Assembly (NCBI RefSeq): GCF_008831285.2
Contig: NC_045141.1
Location: 1,428,001 to 1,492,000, forward strand
Origin: Nymphaea colorata
Lineage: Eukaryota; Streptophyta; Magnoliopsida; Nymphaeales; Nymphaeaceae
Direction: 5' to 3'
Length of the DNA stretch: 64,000 bases
This document shows, piece by piece, positions 12,935-23,329 of this stretch (positions are counted from its first letter, which is position 1; every line of letters starts with the position of its first letter). The notes under the pieces are model-generated. The model was not told where the DNA came from. It searched no databases and worked only from the letters and a program-made list of their open reading frames with translations. The position numbers and the translations under genes are program-made.

Positions 12935-13249
12935 CGAGTTAATAGAGCTTAAACGAGTTGTTCTTGCGTCTGTGACCTCTTCAAGAACAAACGAGTTTAT
13001 CGAGCTTAATCGAGTCGAGTTCGAGCTCAACTCATGACTATCGAGTCGAGTTCGAGCTATTGTAGTCGAGTTATTGTCGAGCTCGAGTCGAGCTCGAGTC
13101 GAGTCGAGCCGAGCTCGAGTCGAGTCGAGCTCGAGTCGAGTCGAGCCGAGCTCGAGTCGAGTCGAGCCGAGCCGAGCTCGACTCTTACTTAGTCGAGCCG
13201 AGTTCGAGCTAGCCGAGCTCGGGTTCAACTCGGCTCGTGTTCAGTCCTA
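12935..13249. repeat. hAT1 right subterminal GAGCTCGAGTCGAG array
   Basis: About 200 bases (13005-13215) are almost entirely composed of permutations of GAGCTCGAGTCGAG, ending in the terminus at 13249. The array is denser than at the left end. It mirrors the left-end motifs and probably contains transposase-binding sites. The 105-codon minus-strand frame here (12911-13228) is a by-product of the repeat. Confidence 0.85.
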
Positions 13250-13257
13250 AAGTTAAT
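13250..13257. repeat. hAT1 right target-site duplication AAGTTAAT
   Basis: An exact copy of 5427-5434 directly follows the terminal CAGTCCTA of hAT1. Confidence 0.92.
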
Positions 13258-16200
13258 TCATCGGCTTGGTATGACAATTTCAGTCTTTTAGTCCTTTAAT
13301 ATATCAAAAAATTCTTTTAACTACTTGTCAGTGAGACCAACTTGGATTACTTTGGTAACGATTCACAAGACCGATAGGAAAACTTATGTTCAGTCTTGTG
13401 TAAATCATTAAATATATTAAACTGTCAATAGCGTGTGTATATGAAACATTTAATTTTTCTTGTCATTCATCAGGACAATCATTTCTGCTTAGCTCCTTTA
13501 GTTATGGAGTTTCAATAGGTTTGTAATATTTTATTCAGAATTTCTTTGGGATATAATCAATATATTGTTCTTCACTCAAACTCAGGATTCTAGAGTCTCT
13601 ATTTCAAGTTATTTTTATTTTTAATATATACAATCATTCTCCTATGTCCTTTATTTTGAAGTTTTCGTTCAACCAAGTTTTTGTTTTGGATATCATATCG
13701 TAGTCTTTGTTTTGGATATCATATCGTTATTGTTTTCGGTCAATAAAACTTTCATTTTTTCAGATATGTACACACCGGTCTACGTGATTTGCTATGTATC
13801 TAAGCTTTGTAATTGCTTTATGAAATGCAAAATACCATTGTCTTGATAATTGTTTTAAACTGTAAAGTGATTTATTCAACTTGTATACTTTGTTTTCACT
13901 TTCTTTGGTGACATATCCCTATGGTTGAGTCATATGTATGGTTTCTTTTAATTCACCATTTAGAAAAGCGATCTTCACATCCATCTAACAAGTTTCTTTT
14001 GATTCACCATTCAGAAAAACAGTTTTCACAACACGTCCAAGTCATAGAAGGTTGCGATAGTTATAATTATTTTGATAGTTGCAAACTTAGCAACTGGTGA
14101 ATAGAAAAATGGAATTGTTGAATTACATTTAGGTCAAGTTTCAGTTTCTAAAGGTCAAGTCATATAAGGTCAGAGCGAATAAGGTCAGATAAATCATATA
14201 AGGCCAAAGCAAAGTCAGCAAAGGTTCTTTTTTTTGAGAAAAACCTTTCGCCACCATTCTAGCTTTAAATTTTTCGACTCATTCGTTTATTTTTTACTTT
14301 TTCTTCATCACCCATTTACATTCAATCTATCATTAGAGAGATTTACTAGTTTTCAGACTTTATTCTTTTCTATGGATTTAATTTTCTCATCCATAGCATT
14401 TACCTAATTTGATCATTTATGCGAGTTTATAGTTTCGTCATATGTCAGATTGTCGGACATTTTGTCAATATATGCTAAATAGCATAGCTCAACAATCGTT
14501 GAAATATGAATGAGGAGCTCTAGGACTTTTATGATCTAACGAAGTCTGAGATAATCGGTTACTAGGATCAATTGGTTCATTACCAAACTATTTTTCAATC
14601 GATTCATTAACAGACTATTCTTCAGACGATTCTTGCTCAGTTGGTTCATTATCAAATTGTTTTCTAGTCGGTTCATTGTCAAACTGATCTTTTGAATAAA
14701 TCAGATCATCCAATAGATCATTATGATCTCCCATTGGATTATTGTCTTTGTTATTGAGTTCTTCTAGGAACTCTATATCTCTATTTTCTGTAAGTCCCAC
14801 AATTGAATGATATAATCTGTAGCTTTTGGATTATTTTGGATATTCAATAAATACACATATTACTAATATTACTAATATGTTATCTAGTTTATCCATTTTT
14901 TGATCTACAATATTCACATGTTTTGAGATGTTTCAGATTTGGTTTTAGATTTTGTTTTACACCAGTCCATCTCTTATAAAGGGTGGTTGGAACTACTTTA
15001 CAGGGCACTCGATTTATTGTATACATAGATATTAACACAACTTCACCTCAAAGTACTTTGAATAATTATGTATTTACCAACATGGAACTCACCATGTTCA
15101 AGAGGGTACTGTTGCACCTTTCAATGACACCATTGTGTTGCGGTGTTGTAGGCATTTTTCTTTGCCTATTAATTTCAAGGTCTTTAGAGTATTCGAGGAA
15201 TTCATTTGATATATGTTTACCTCGATCAGACCTTACAATTTTGATATATTCTTCAAGTTGTTTTTCAACTTCAGATTTATATTCTTTGAATTTTTCAAGT
15301 GTCTTTGACTTATATTTAATAAGGTAAATATAACCAAATTTTTAAAAGTCGTCAATAAATGTTATGAAGTATAACTTGTCACTATGTGTTTGGACTTTGA
15401 AAAGTCCACAAATATCTGTATGGATTATTTCAACTAGATTAGTGGCCCAAATTACTTCAGACGAAAATAGTTTTTTTGTCATCTTTTTGTATAAGCACGA
15501 CTCTCATTTCGCGAAATCATTTATATTTATATTAGGTATTATATCTTGTTGCATTAGAATCTTCATCTTGTTGATGCTTACATGGTTTAATCTTTCATAT
15601 CATAAGTTTATACTCACACTCATTGCAAAGTCAATATAAATAAAATTGGAAGCTTTATTCATTTCATTGAGTTTAAACATATAGTGTTCTTTTACATATT
15701 TTCCATCGAACATGGTCCTCTCATATTTTTCCACTATGATTTTTTCTAAAATAAAACAGACTTCAAAACCTTTCCCAGTCAGAGCAGGGACAAACACTAG
15801 GTTTCTCCTCACGAGAGGGACATATAAGACTTTAATAAGAATGACATTAGTGCCCCCAGCATTTAGTCGGTGTGACCTGACTCTCATAACATTATAGTAT
15901 GAGTTACTATCCATAAGACTTTTTGCATTTGTAGACTCAAGTCTTCCATATGAATCATGTCTTCTTTCATTTTCATTTTTGTAATGTGACAAGTAGCTCT
16001 CGGATCAACCCACCAACCAGTCAGATCTCCATCTGCGAACAAGCACTCTAACACAACGTAAATGACTTCTCTATTTGAATCCTCTTGATTTCTTCTCTTG
16101 TTGTCGTTGTCCTGACCATTGTTGTCATTCCTGTTCGAGAATTTTGTCTTGCAGTTCTTCTTGATGTGTTTAGGTTTTTCACTCTTGTAGCATTTGACTA

Positions 16201-16420
16201 TAGTTTTTTTAGTTCTTTGAGTTCTAGCAAAACCGCTCTTAAACTTGTGATCGTTTCTCTTTTTAAATTCTTCGAGTTTTATAGTCTCATGACTATTGGT
16301 TGGTTTTTTCTGGATAGTTAGTTCTTTTCACCTTTAGTTTGAAGTTTCTCCTTGTGTGATTCCTTAGAGTAGTTGGTATCTTCAAGAGTGTAACTCTTGA
16401 AGTGTTTCTCTCATCAAGTT
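13258..16420 (-). pseudogene. Copia A: gag zinc knuckle, integrase and RT remnants, decayed
   Basis: Read leftward on the minus strand, the order is that of a plant Ty1/copia polyprotein. Lysine-rich gag residues fall near 16100-16350. A GAG-pre-integrase block is at 15600-15992, with VRRNL and a MLDGKYV-like FDGKYV. Integrase follows at about 14990-15300, including the VRSDRG and TPQHNG motifs. An acidic linker with internal QFDNEPT repeats lies at 14615-14800. RT C-terminal sequence is at about 13260-14300, including KPIETP and a VNRYQSNP motif. Many stops and frameshifts occur. The frame at 13258 leads directly into the GHTDADFA motif at 5434 once hAT1 and one duplication copy are set aside. 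Confidence 0.75.
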
Positions 16421-16433
16421 TGGACCTGGTTTA

Positions 16434-17530
16434 GATGGTATCAGGTTTGACTCTTCGTTTGTAGTTTTTCAAGATCTTCAAAAATTAGTTCTTGCTACCT
16501 ATTCTAGCTGTGGAGCACACCAATTGTTTAACGAAATTACTTGTTGCGGTTTTGCACAAGAGGAGTTGTATTCTTGCTGATTTTTTTGTTACTGTTTTTC
16601 ATAGATATCTCGTTGACTTTGGTGGCTACTTTGGCGCTATCCTTGTGGTTGTTTTAGCGTTGTCACAAGCTTCTATCTTACTATCTTTGTGGCAGACTTT
16701 GTGGACTGTTTTGCAGATGCTCAAGGCTTTGTTGTTACTGTTTCTGTGGCTGTTTTTCATTCTAGTGCTAGTGCTACCTCAACAACTCAATTATATTTAT
16801 ACAAGGTGCACATCATGGATGAGAAAACTACTTCTATTCCTCTTCCTAAACTTACTTCATCCAATTATGTTCAATGGGCAAGAACTATGGAACATTTTAT
16901 TAGAAGTAAAGGTTTTTATGGGGACTTGTTGATGGGTTTAAAAATGAGCCACAATTAGTCTTAACGAAAACCATAGATGAAAAAGAGCATGAACTAAATG
17001 GAATTGAAAAGGATAAGGTTGTGAATGAATATGAGAAAAAATGGGAAGAACGGAAGTTAAGACACCATAAAATCATTATATAGATTCTTGCTCGTGTTGA
17101 TACAACACTCATGAGTCAAATAGTAAAACATAATTTCGCTAATTCCTCAAGAAAAATTATACTATGAAGAATGTGACCTACATGTACAACCTTCAAATGA
17201 AGATTGCAAGTCTCCAACATGACATAAATATATTAAAGAGTATGTTGAGGAAATGAAACAATTATGGGATGAACTAGCCTTATTTGAACATGAATGGTTT
17301 GATCCAAGAGACATAGTACTAAGAGAAAAACAAATTCAAACGAAAAAATTTTATAAATTTGTTCTTGATCGTAGACCGAAATATGATGGGGTCAAAACTT
17401 CCTTACTTTATAGACATAAAGTATATCCATAAATGAGACCATAGCAGAGCTAGACTTAACTTTTCTAGAGAGAATAATGGAAGTGTTCTTGCTATCTCAA
17501 GACCCATTGCTCATATGAGAACTTGGTTTA
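16434..17530 (+). pseudogene. Copia B: primer-binding site and gag fragment
   Basis: TGGTATCAGG near 16438 matches the initiator-methionine tRNA primer site used by many copia elements (usually TGGTATCAGAGC). A gag frame follows from about 16815 (MDEKTTSIPLPKLTSSNY, then QWARTMEHFIRSKG), which is the UBN2-type copia gag start. It continues in broken frames to about 17520 through DGFKNEPQ and EYEKKWEER segments. It is in the opposite orientation to copia A and C. The segment stops where copia C begins. Multiple stops show that it is dead. Confidence 0.7.
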
Positions 17531-18900
17531 AAACTTTAAAGGGCATTCTATTGATTAAATAAATAGATGTTAGAATGGCTTCAAATCAAAAGTTTTTTGG
17601 AAAATCTTTTGATATAAAAAAAGCTCTTGTTGTTTCAAAAATATGTTTACGTTTTCTTTCGACAACTCTGTTTTGTTGAGGGTTTTGGGACAAAACTTTT
17701 GATGTATAATACTCTTTTCCTTTAGAAATTCTTCAAATTCATTGGAAATGAATTCTCTCCAAAATCACTTCTAAAAAGTTTTAGGTTAGCATCAAATTGT
17801 ATTTTAATCATGTTGTAAAAGTTTTTGAAATTCATAAAAGCTTTCGATTGGGATTTAAGAAATTAAACCCAAGCATATCGAGAGTAATCGTCCATAAAAT
17901 AACATAATATAGCAAACCACCTTTAGACATAATAGGAGTGGGTCGGTCCCCATACATCCGAACGCACTTATTAAAATGGTGCTTTTGCAACAAAATTTCT
18001 ATTGCCAAAAGGTAAAGTCTTAATTTTGATTTTAATAAAATCATCTCTAGAAATTATTTCTTTACATTTCTCCTCCAAAAAAGGAATACAAGACATTTTT
18101 TCTAAACTTCAATGTCTAAGTCTTTGATGCCAAATTTGAATGTCACTTTTCTTGACAACATTGCAAGTAGGGTTAGAAAGATTCAAATAATTAATATAGT
18201 AGAGATCATTTTTCCTAAAACCTTCTCCAATCGTCTTCTTGGAAAGATGGTTCTGTATCAAAAATTTATTTTGTAAGAAGACAATATCACATCCATGATT
18301 GATTCTTTGACAAACTGACAAGAGATTTATGTTATGTTTGAGAATAAATCTAACTTTTGGTATTTTGAAAACTTTTGAATTAAAATTTTGATCAATATCC
18401 CCAATACATTTGATTTCAAGATGAGTTCCATCAGCAGTTTTATCAAAAGGGCATGATTCTCCCTTAGTGCATTCGATAAGCAGTGAACTACAAGTGTCAT
18501 ATGAAATGAGGCTCCGAAATCAAGTATCCAAAAGTACTTACTTGATGATGTAGATGCCACCATTGCTTCGAAAATTGGAGAAGCCCCTCTTTTGAAAAGT
18601 GGTTGAAGAGCATCAATGAGTTTTAGTTGGAAAGCACTCAAGCTTGTTTAGGTTAAAGCAATTACTTTCTTCATACATAGTCTCAATCATACTTGTCTTC
18701 TTATAAAATTTTCTCAATTTAGGACACCTAGGTTTAGTATATCCATCTTCTCTACAATGAAAGCATATAATTGTTTTGTTACTATTGTTGCTATCCTCAT
18801 AATTTCGATTGAAATGAGGAGGCTTATAAGTGAAATGATAAAAAAAATAGAACAATTACCCATAGTTATTTTTCTTGGAGAAGGACATCAAGTTCTTTGG
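17531..18900 (-). pseudogene. Copia C: gag zinc knuckle to integrase, decayed
   Basis: Minus-strand pieces in order: a CCHC-like knuckle at about 18730-18770 (CFHCREDGYTKPRC, with the histidine replaced by tyrosine); a protease-like WILDFGASFHMT at about 18500-18530, corresponding to the usual DSGA/S motif; GAG-pre-integrase with IWHQRLRH at 18109-18321; and an integrase core with YGDRPTPIMSKGG near 17900-17960. The last recognisable part is the downstream integrase motif QNPQQNRVVER near 17660. RT is absent, so the element is truncated at the junction with copia B. It probably extends a little further upstream (to about 19300) in unreadable gag. Confidence 0.72.
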
Positions 18901-19814
18901 GTCAATGCTTTAAAAAAGTAAAATTCAAAGGTAGAAAAAATGATGAAGAAAAACTCCAAATATGATAGGACGATTATGATCATTTAATTCTCCTTTCAAA
19001 CGAACGATATGCTATTCAACATCATTGAACTTTAGGTTACAAAAAAAAGTTAACTAAGATTTCAAATGAGTTACATTTAGGTGAAAGATACTAAAAAAGG
19101 AATTCACTCAATAAGTGGTGACAAAGTGCCAAATTCACCTTCAAGCAAATTAACTTCAAATACACAAATAGAAGTGTTCCACAACGTGTTCAAACATAGC
19201 TAAAAAAAATCATTGGAATTTTCAACCATATGTGGGGAAAACCAGATAAACAATTGCATCATTTATTATTGGGGACTTAAGAGCACTCCCAACGATAGCT
19301 TGCAAATCAATTCCACTTCAGTATCATAAGCATGAACATATTCATAAAAAGTCCATTAAACATCTCTATCACATAATGCTAAAAGTCCATTAAACATCTC
19401 TATCACATAATGCTTCATGGGAAGATTACTTTATTTCTAAGAAGTCATTGTTGTACCTTGTGGTTTTTCTATTCCTTGAATATCTGTAATGTTCTTGTCA
19501 ATTTCAATAGTAAGCCATGTGAAATAAATACTAGATAAACCAACAAATAGTTAAGGAATGTTTTTACTTGATTTTTTCATTGGTTTGACAATAATGTTTC
19601 ATTAGCTTTTTGTTAAATATAATTAGTTTTGCATCTTTAGCCTACAAGTTGAAACAGTTATTTATATAAATAAGGTTGTAAATGCAAAAAGAATTACATG
19701 GAAAACAAAAAGTTGATTGTGAGTAAGTTCCACTAATAGAAAGCACAAAAGAAATGCCACAACCACAAATACCTTTGAAATGCCAATCTTCACAACAGTA
19801 TCAAGGGAAGACTC
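18901..19814. other. No gene recognised; probable decayed copia C upstream part
   Basis: AT-rich sequence without clear motifs. A short direct repeat (AAAGTCCATTAAACATCTCTATCACATAATGCT-type) occurs twice at about 19347 and 19380. The minus-strand frame at 19662-19862 shows only hydrophobic residues. Confidence 0.4.
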
Positions 19815-21548
19815 ATCTATGTCATCTTTGACTTTCACACCACTTGCAAGAGGAAGGACCACATTTACACCTAATTAACATGCATTTTAAGTCTGCATGG
19901 TACAATGTATTATATTTACTTTGCACCAACTTATTATGTAAATTTCCTAAATGAAGTGTATATGTAGCTATGATACAAATTCTTGCCTACAAAGAAGAAA
20001 CTTAGAATAAAGGGGATGAATAACAAGATCGTTTACATGGTTAATAGCATAACTAGGAAAAGAGAAAGAAATAAGGTAGTGTTTGATGGCCTGGAAATAT
20101 GGAATTGGAAATATATTTCTGGAAATATATTTCCTGAAAAAATGGAATGAGAAAAATCTTTCTAATTCTCATTTTGATGTGTGTGTAATGACTGAGAAAT
20201 ATATTTTCAGAAATATATTTATGTGTTTGATGATAAAGAAACATATTTCCAGATTTCTAGAAAGAGAAAGACATATTTCTAGATTTTCTAGAAAGAGAAA
20301 GATTAATGTAGCACATAAAACAACAATAACAAGCACAAGCGTAGACACATAAAACAACAATAACATGATTGATGCTCACATTGAATTGATCTTGCAACAT
20401 CCTCGCCTTTACGACACACATATTGATAAGGGTCTCCTTCCTTCTCTGAACGTTCGGAGAATTTATATACTAGAAAATCCACCACGATAACAATATCCCA
20501 CGTAATATCCACATAAAAAACAGTCTTTTCCTCTAGCTCCCCCACTCAAGAAGGCATAAAACCCAAGTCACTCCATTAGGGTCCGTTTGACGGGCATGTG
20601 AAATTTAACGCGGTAAATTTACCATGATAAATTTTTCTGAAAAAAATTATAGGTTGAAATTTTTCCCTCTTCCAATCTATGTCATCTTTGACTTTCACAC
20701 CACTTGCAAGAGGAAGGACCACATTTACACCTAATTAACATGCCCAACATAGATTGCATTTTAAGTCTGCATGGTACAATGTATTATATTTACTTTGCAC
20801 CAACTTATTATGTAAATTTCCTAAATCAAGTGTATATGTAGTTATGATACAAATTCTTGCCTACAAAGAAGAAACTTAGAATAAAGGGGATGAATAAAAA
20901 GATCGTTTACATGGTTAATAGCATAACTAGGAAAAGAGAAAGAAATAAGGTAGTGTTTGATGGCCTGGAAATATGGAATTGGAAATATATTTCTGGAAAT
21001 ATATTTCCTGAAAAAATGGAATGAGAAAAATCTTTCTAATTCTCATTTTGATGTGTGTGTAATGACTGAGAAATATATTTTCAGAAATATATTTATGTGT
21101 TTGATGATAAAGAAACATATTTCCAGATTTCTAAAAAGAGAAAGACATATTTTTAGATTTTCTAGAAAGAGAAAGATTAATGTAGCACATAAAACAACAA
21201 TAACAAGCACAAGCGTAGACACATAAAACAACAATAACATGATTGATGCTCACATTGAATTGATCTTGCAACATCCTCGCCTTTACGACACACATATTGA
21301 TAAGGGTCTCCTTCCTTCTCTGAACGTTCGGAGAATTTATATACTAGAAAATCCACCACGATAACAATATCCCACGTAATATCCACATAAAAAACAGTCT
21401 TTTCCTCTAGCTCCCCCACTCAAGAAGGCATAAACCCAAGTCACTCCATTAGGGTCCGTTTGACGGGCATGTGAAATTTAACGCGGTAAATTTACCATGG
21501 TAAATTTTTCTGAAAAAAATTATAGGTTGAAATTTTTCCCTCTTCCAA
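19815..21548. repeat. Tandem duplication of about 870 bp, two copies
   Basis: Unit 1 is 19815-20674 and unit 2 is 20675-21548. The offset is 860 bases at the left and 874 beyond about 20745, because unit 2 has 14 extra bases (after ACATGC near 20743). The copies differ at only a handful of positions, so the event is recent. Each contains a left-end-like GGTAGTGTTTGATGGCC (20075 and 20949) and a block starting GGGTCCGTTTGACGGGC (20579 and 21452). The unit 1 copy of that block is cut off at the junction, while the unit 2 copy continues into the full PIF-type element. Confidence 0.93.
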
Positions 21549-22049
21549 TCTGAGGTCCTGTTTGATGCACAGAAAGAATTTACCGTGGTAAATTTAACCC
21601 TATTTGATACACAGGAAGAATTTAACGAAGAAGGACCCAACATTACACATACATTCTACGTTGATTTGATGACTTTGAAACTACAGTTTATCATCAATTG
21701 GAGGATACACTTTTCTTTATATTTCCTTTCATAAAATTATACAAACTACTCAACCATTTTTTTAGTTGACGAGAAACTGTGATCAAATGAGAAAGATTTT
21801 GTGTAGGTTTGCGAGTGGAGTCCTAGTAGATTACGTTTTCTGCCAAACTGCGCTTAAATGTGCAACACAAGTCTCCGTTGCAATCCTACGTCGATGATCG
21901 AAAATGTGTTCGTTGATGCACATATGACAAAGTCCATGTTCAACTTCACAACTCTTTCAATTTCTCACAAGTCAGAATGATCAAAGCATTACTCTCTATT
22001 ATGTTTGAACCAAAAAGGGGCTAATTTCTCCAAGTCCACGATTCTAGCT

Positions 22050-22760
22050 TCAGCTGGCTTCGCAGGCCTTGCATAACAAAGCCAAGATCAAAACTCCCAC
22101 GAAACTGCAAATTGTCGCATACCAAAAGGGTTTCTTCATCTCGTAGAGCACAGATTCAGGGATCAAAACCCCCGTTTTCCCATCAACAACAACAATCTCA
22201 AAGGGTTCTTTGTCATCCATGTCAACATTCGGTTCCCCACTCACCATTTGTACCTGAGATGTACCAGCCGACGGTTTTCCCCGCTGATTCCAGCCATCCG
22301 ACGGACAGTACAAATCTCCCCGGAAAATAACAATCAACCCTCGCCAAGAGAGTTGGCGTTCGTCGCCAAGGAGGAAGTAAGTTTTTCTTTTCCCCCTCTG
22401 CTTCTGCCTTACCCCTCTCCTTCCGCCTTCCCCCTCTTCTTCTCCCTTTCCCCCTCTCCCACTCTGCGTCGTCTGGTCTCCCTTTCCCCCGCTGCGTTGT
22501 CTGGTCTCCCTTTTCCCTCTCCCCCTCTGCGACGTCTGGTCGGGAGTCGTCGCCTTCCTCCTCTGCTTCCGCCTTCCCCCTCTTCTTCTCCCTTTCCCCC
22601 TCTCCCACTCTGCATCGTCTGGTCGGGAGTCGTTTGGTCGGGAGCCGTCGAGCGGGGTGAAGCGCCCGAAACATGAACTCGAGCGGGTGGAACGTTTGGT
22701 CGGGAGCCGTCGAGCAGGGTGAAGTGCCCGAAACATGAACTCGAGTGGGTGGAATTCCAC
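22050..22760 (-). pseudogene. Minus-strand ORF with C-terminal membrane anchor in PIF-type element
   Basis: I do not recognise this gene. The first 130 or so codons are low-complexity Arg/Gly/Glu residues read through the CT-rich tract and are probably not a natural protein. The last 65 residues look like real coding sequence: an acidic DMDDKEPFEIVVVDGKTG segment, then KKPFWYATI and a hydrophobic stretch of about 18 residues (CSFVGVLILALL) ending CKACEAS before the stop. This suggests a tail-anchored or single-pass membrane protein fragment captured by the surrounding element. An internal methionine in VQMVSGEPN would give a 65-residue product. Expression is unknown. Confidence 0.4.
22632..22755. 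repeat. 62-bp tandem repeat, two copies
   Basis: The unit starting GTTTGGTCGGGAGCCGTCG occurs at 22632 and 22694 with few differences. It lies directly beside the palindrome cluster in the right arm of the PIF-type element. Confidence 0.85.
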
Positions 22761-22841
22761 CCGCTCGCTTTTGCGTTAAACGGGTGGAATTCCACCCCGT
22801 TTGACGAGTTTTCAATCGGGCGGGTGAAATTTCACCCGCCC
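22743..22841. repeat. Three consecutive GGGTG...CACCC palindromes
   Basis: Palindromes centred on GAATTC (22743-22766 and 22779-22801) and on AAATTT (22818-22841; perfect over 24 bases) follow each other at about 37-bp spacing, all with GGGTG/CACCC arms. They lie 50-150 bases inside the right terminus and could bind a dimeric protein or form cruciforms. Confidence 0.85.
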
Positions 22842-23329
22842 GTACAAATTCTCCCTCTCCATCAATTTTCACTCGCCCATCAAACGGGCCCTTACTTACA
22901 AGAAAATGTACAATATTTTCCCCACAAAGTTATGCAAATAAGAAAAGAGAAACATGACACTAAATTCCATTACATATGAAAGTGGGCATCTCCAAAAAAC
23001 AAATAGTCGACAAGAAGTAATAAGATAGATAATTTACATAAGTGTCGACAGAACCATGAACGTTAAATACATAGCATAGACAAAATGTAACTTTCAACAT
23101 GCCTGTCGTTTTAAACAAAAAGGTTCTTCCAAAATTTGGTGATTGTATTTCTTCATATCTGTCCTCTGAACCACCCTAGAACATGACATAATACTTACGT
23201 CGCAGCTTCATCTTCGATTACCTATGAACATAAACATAAAGATAAGCTTGATGAACTCATATTCTACGTATAATAACTAACAAAAGTAAAACATAAACAA
23301 AACGAACATATGAATAACTAATAATCATC

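Larger units (their letters stand above)
5435..13249 (+). mobile_element. hAT1: complete 7.8-kb hAT transposon with TSD
   Basis: The left end TAGGGCTGCACAACG and the reverse complement of the right end, TAGGACTGAACACGAG, form imperfect short terminal inverted repeats. They are flanked by the 8-bp duplication AAGTTAAT. Both subterminal regions are packed with GAGCTCGA/GAGTCGAG repeats. The interior carries a plus-strand hAT transposase (8417-10586). About 2.9 kb precede the gene and 2.6 kb follow it, with no other recognised gene. The element interrupts the RNase H domain of copia A, which is older. Size is at the large end for an autonomous hAT element. The transposase has in-frame stops, so this copy is probably no longer self-mobile, although its ends look intact. 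Confidence 0.9.
21452..22891. mobile_element. Non-autonomous PIF/Harbinger-type element with TTA duplication
   Basis: The left end GGGTCCGTTTGACGGGC and the reverse complement of the right end, GGGCCCGTTTGATGGGC, match at 15 of 17 positions. Similarity continues inward through GTGAAA. TTA lies immediately outside both ends (21449-21451 and 22892-22894). This terminus type and TWA target choice belong to the PIF/Harbinger superfamily. The 1440-bp interior has no transposase. It carries a minus-strand frame with a membrane-anchor C terminus (22050 onward), CT-rich tracts at 22380-22620, a 62-bp tandem repeat at 22632-22755 and three palindromes at 22743-22841. It is a Pack-type candidate for gene-fragment capture. 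Confidence 0.82.

Noticed and set aside
12911-13228. 105-codon minus frame with LDSTRARL repeats
   Set aside because: Direct translation of the hAT1 subterminal GAGTCGAG array.
22222-22872. 216-codon minus-strand frame and overlapping 128- and 142-codon frames
   Set aside because: They are alternative readings of CT-rich and tandemly repeated DNA. Only the last 65 residues of the frame ending at 22050 look like natural protein.
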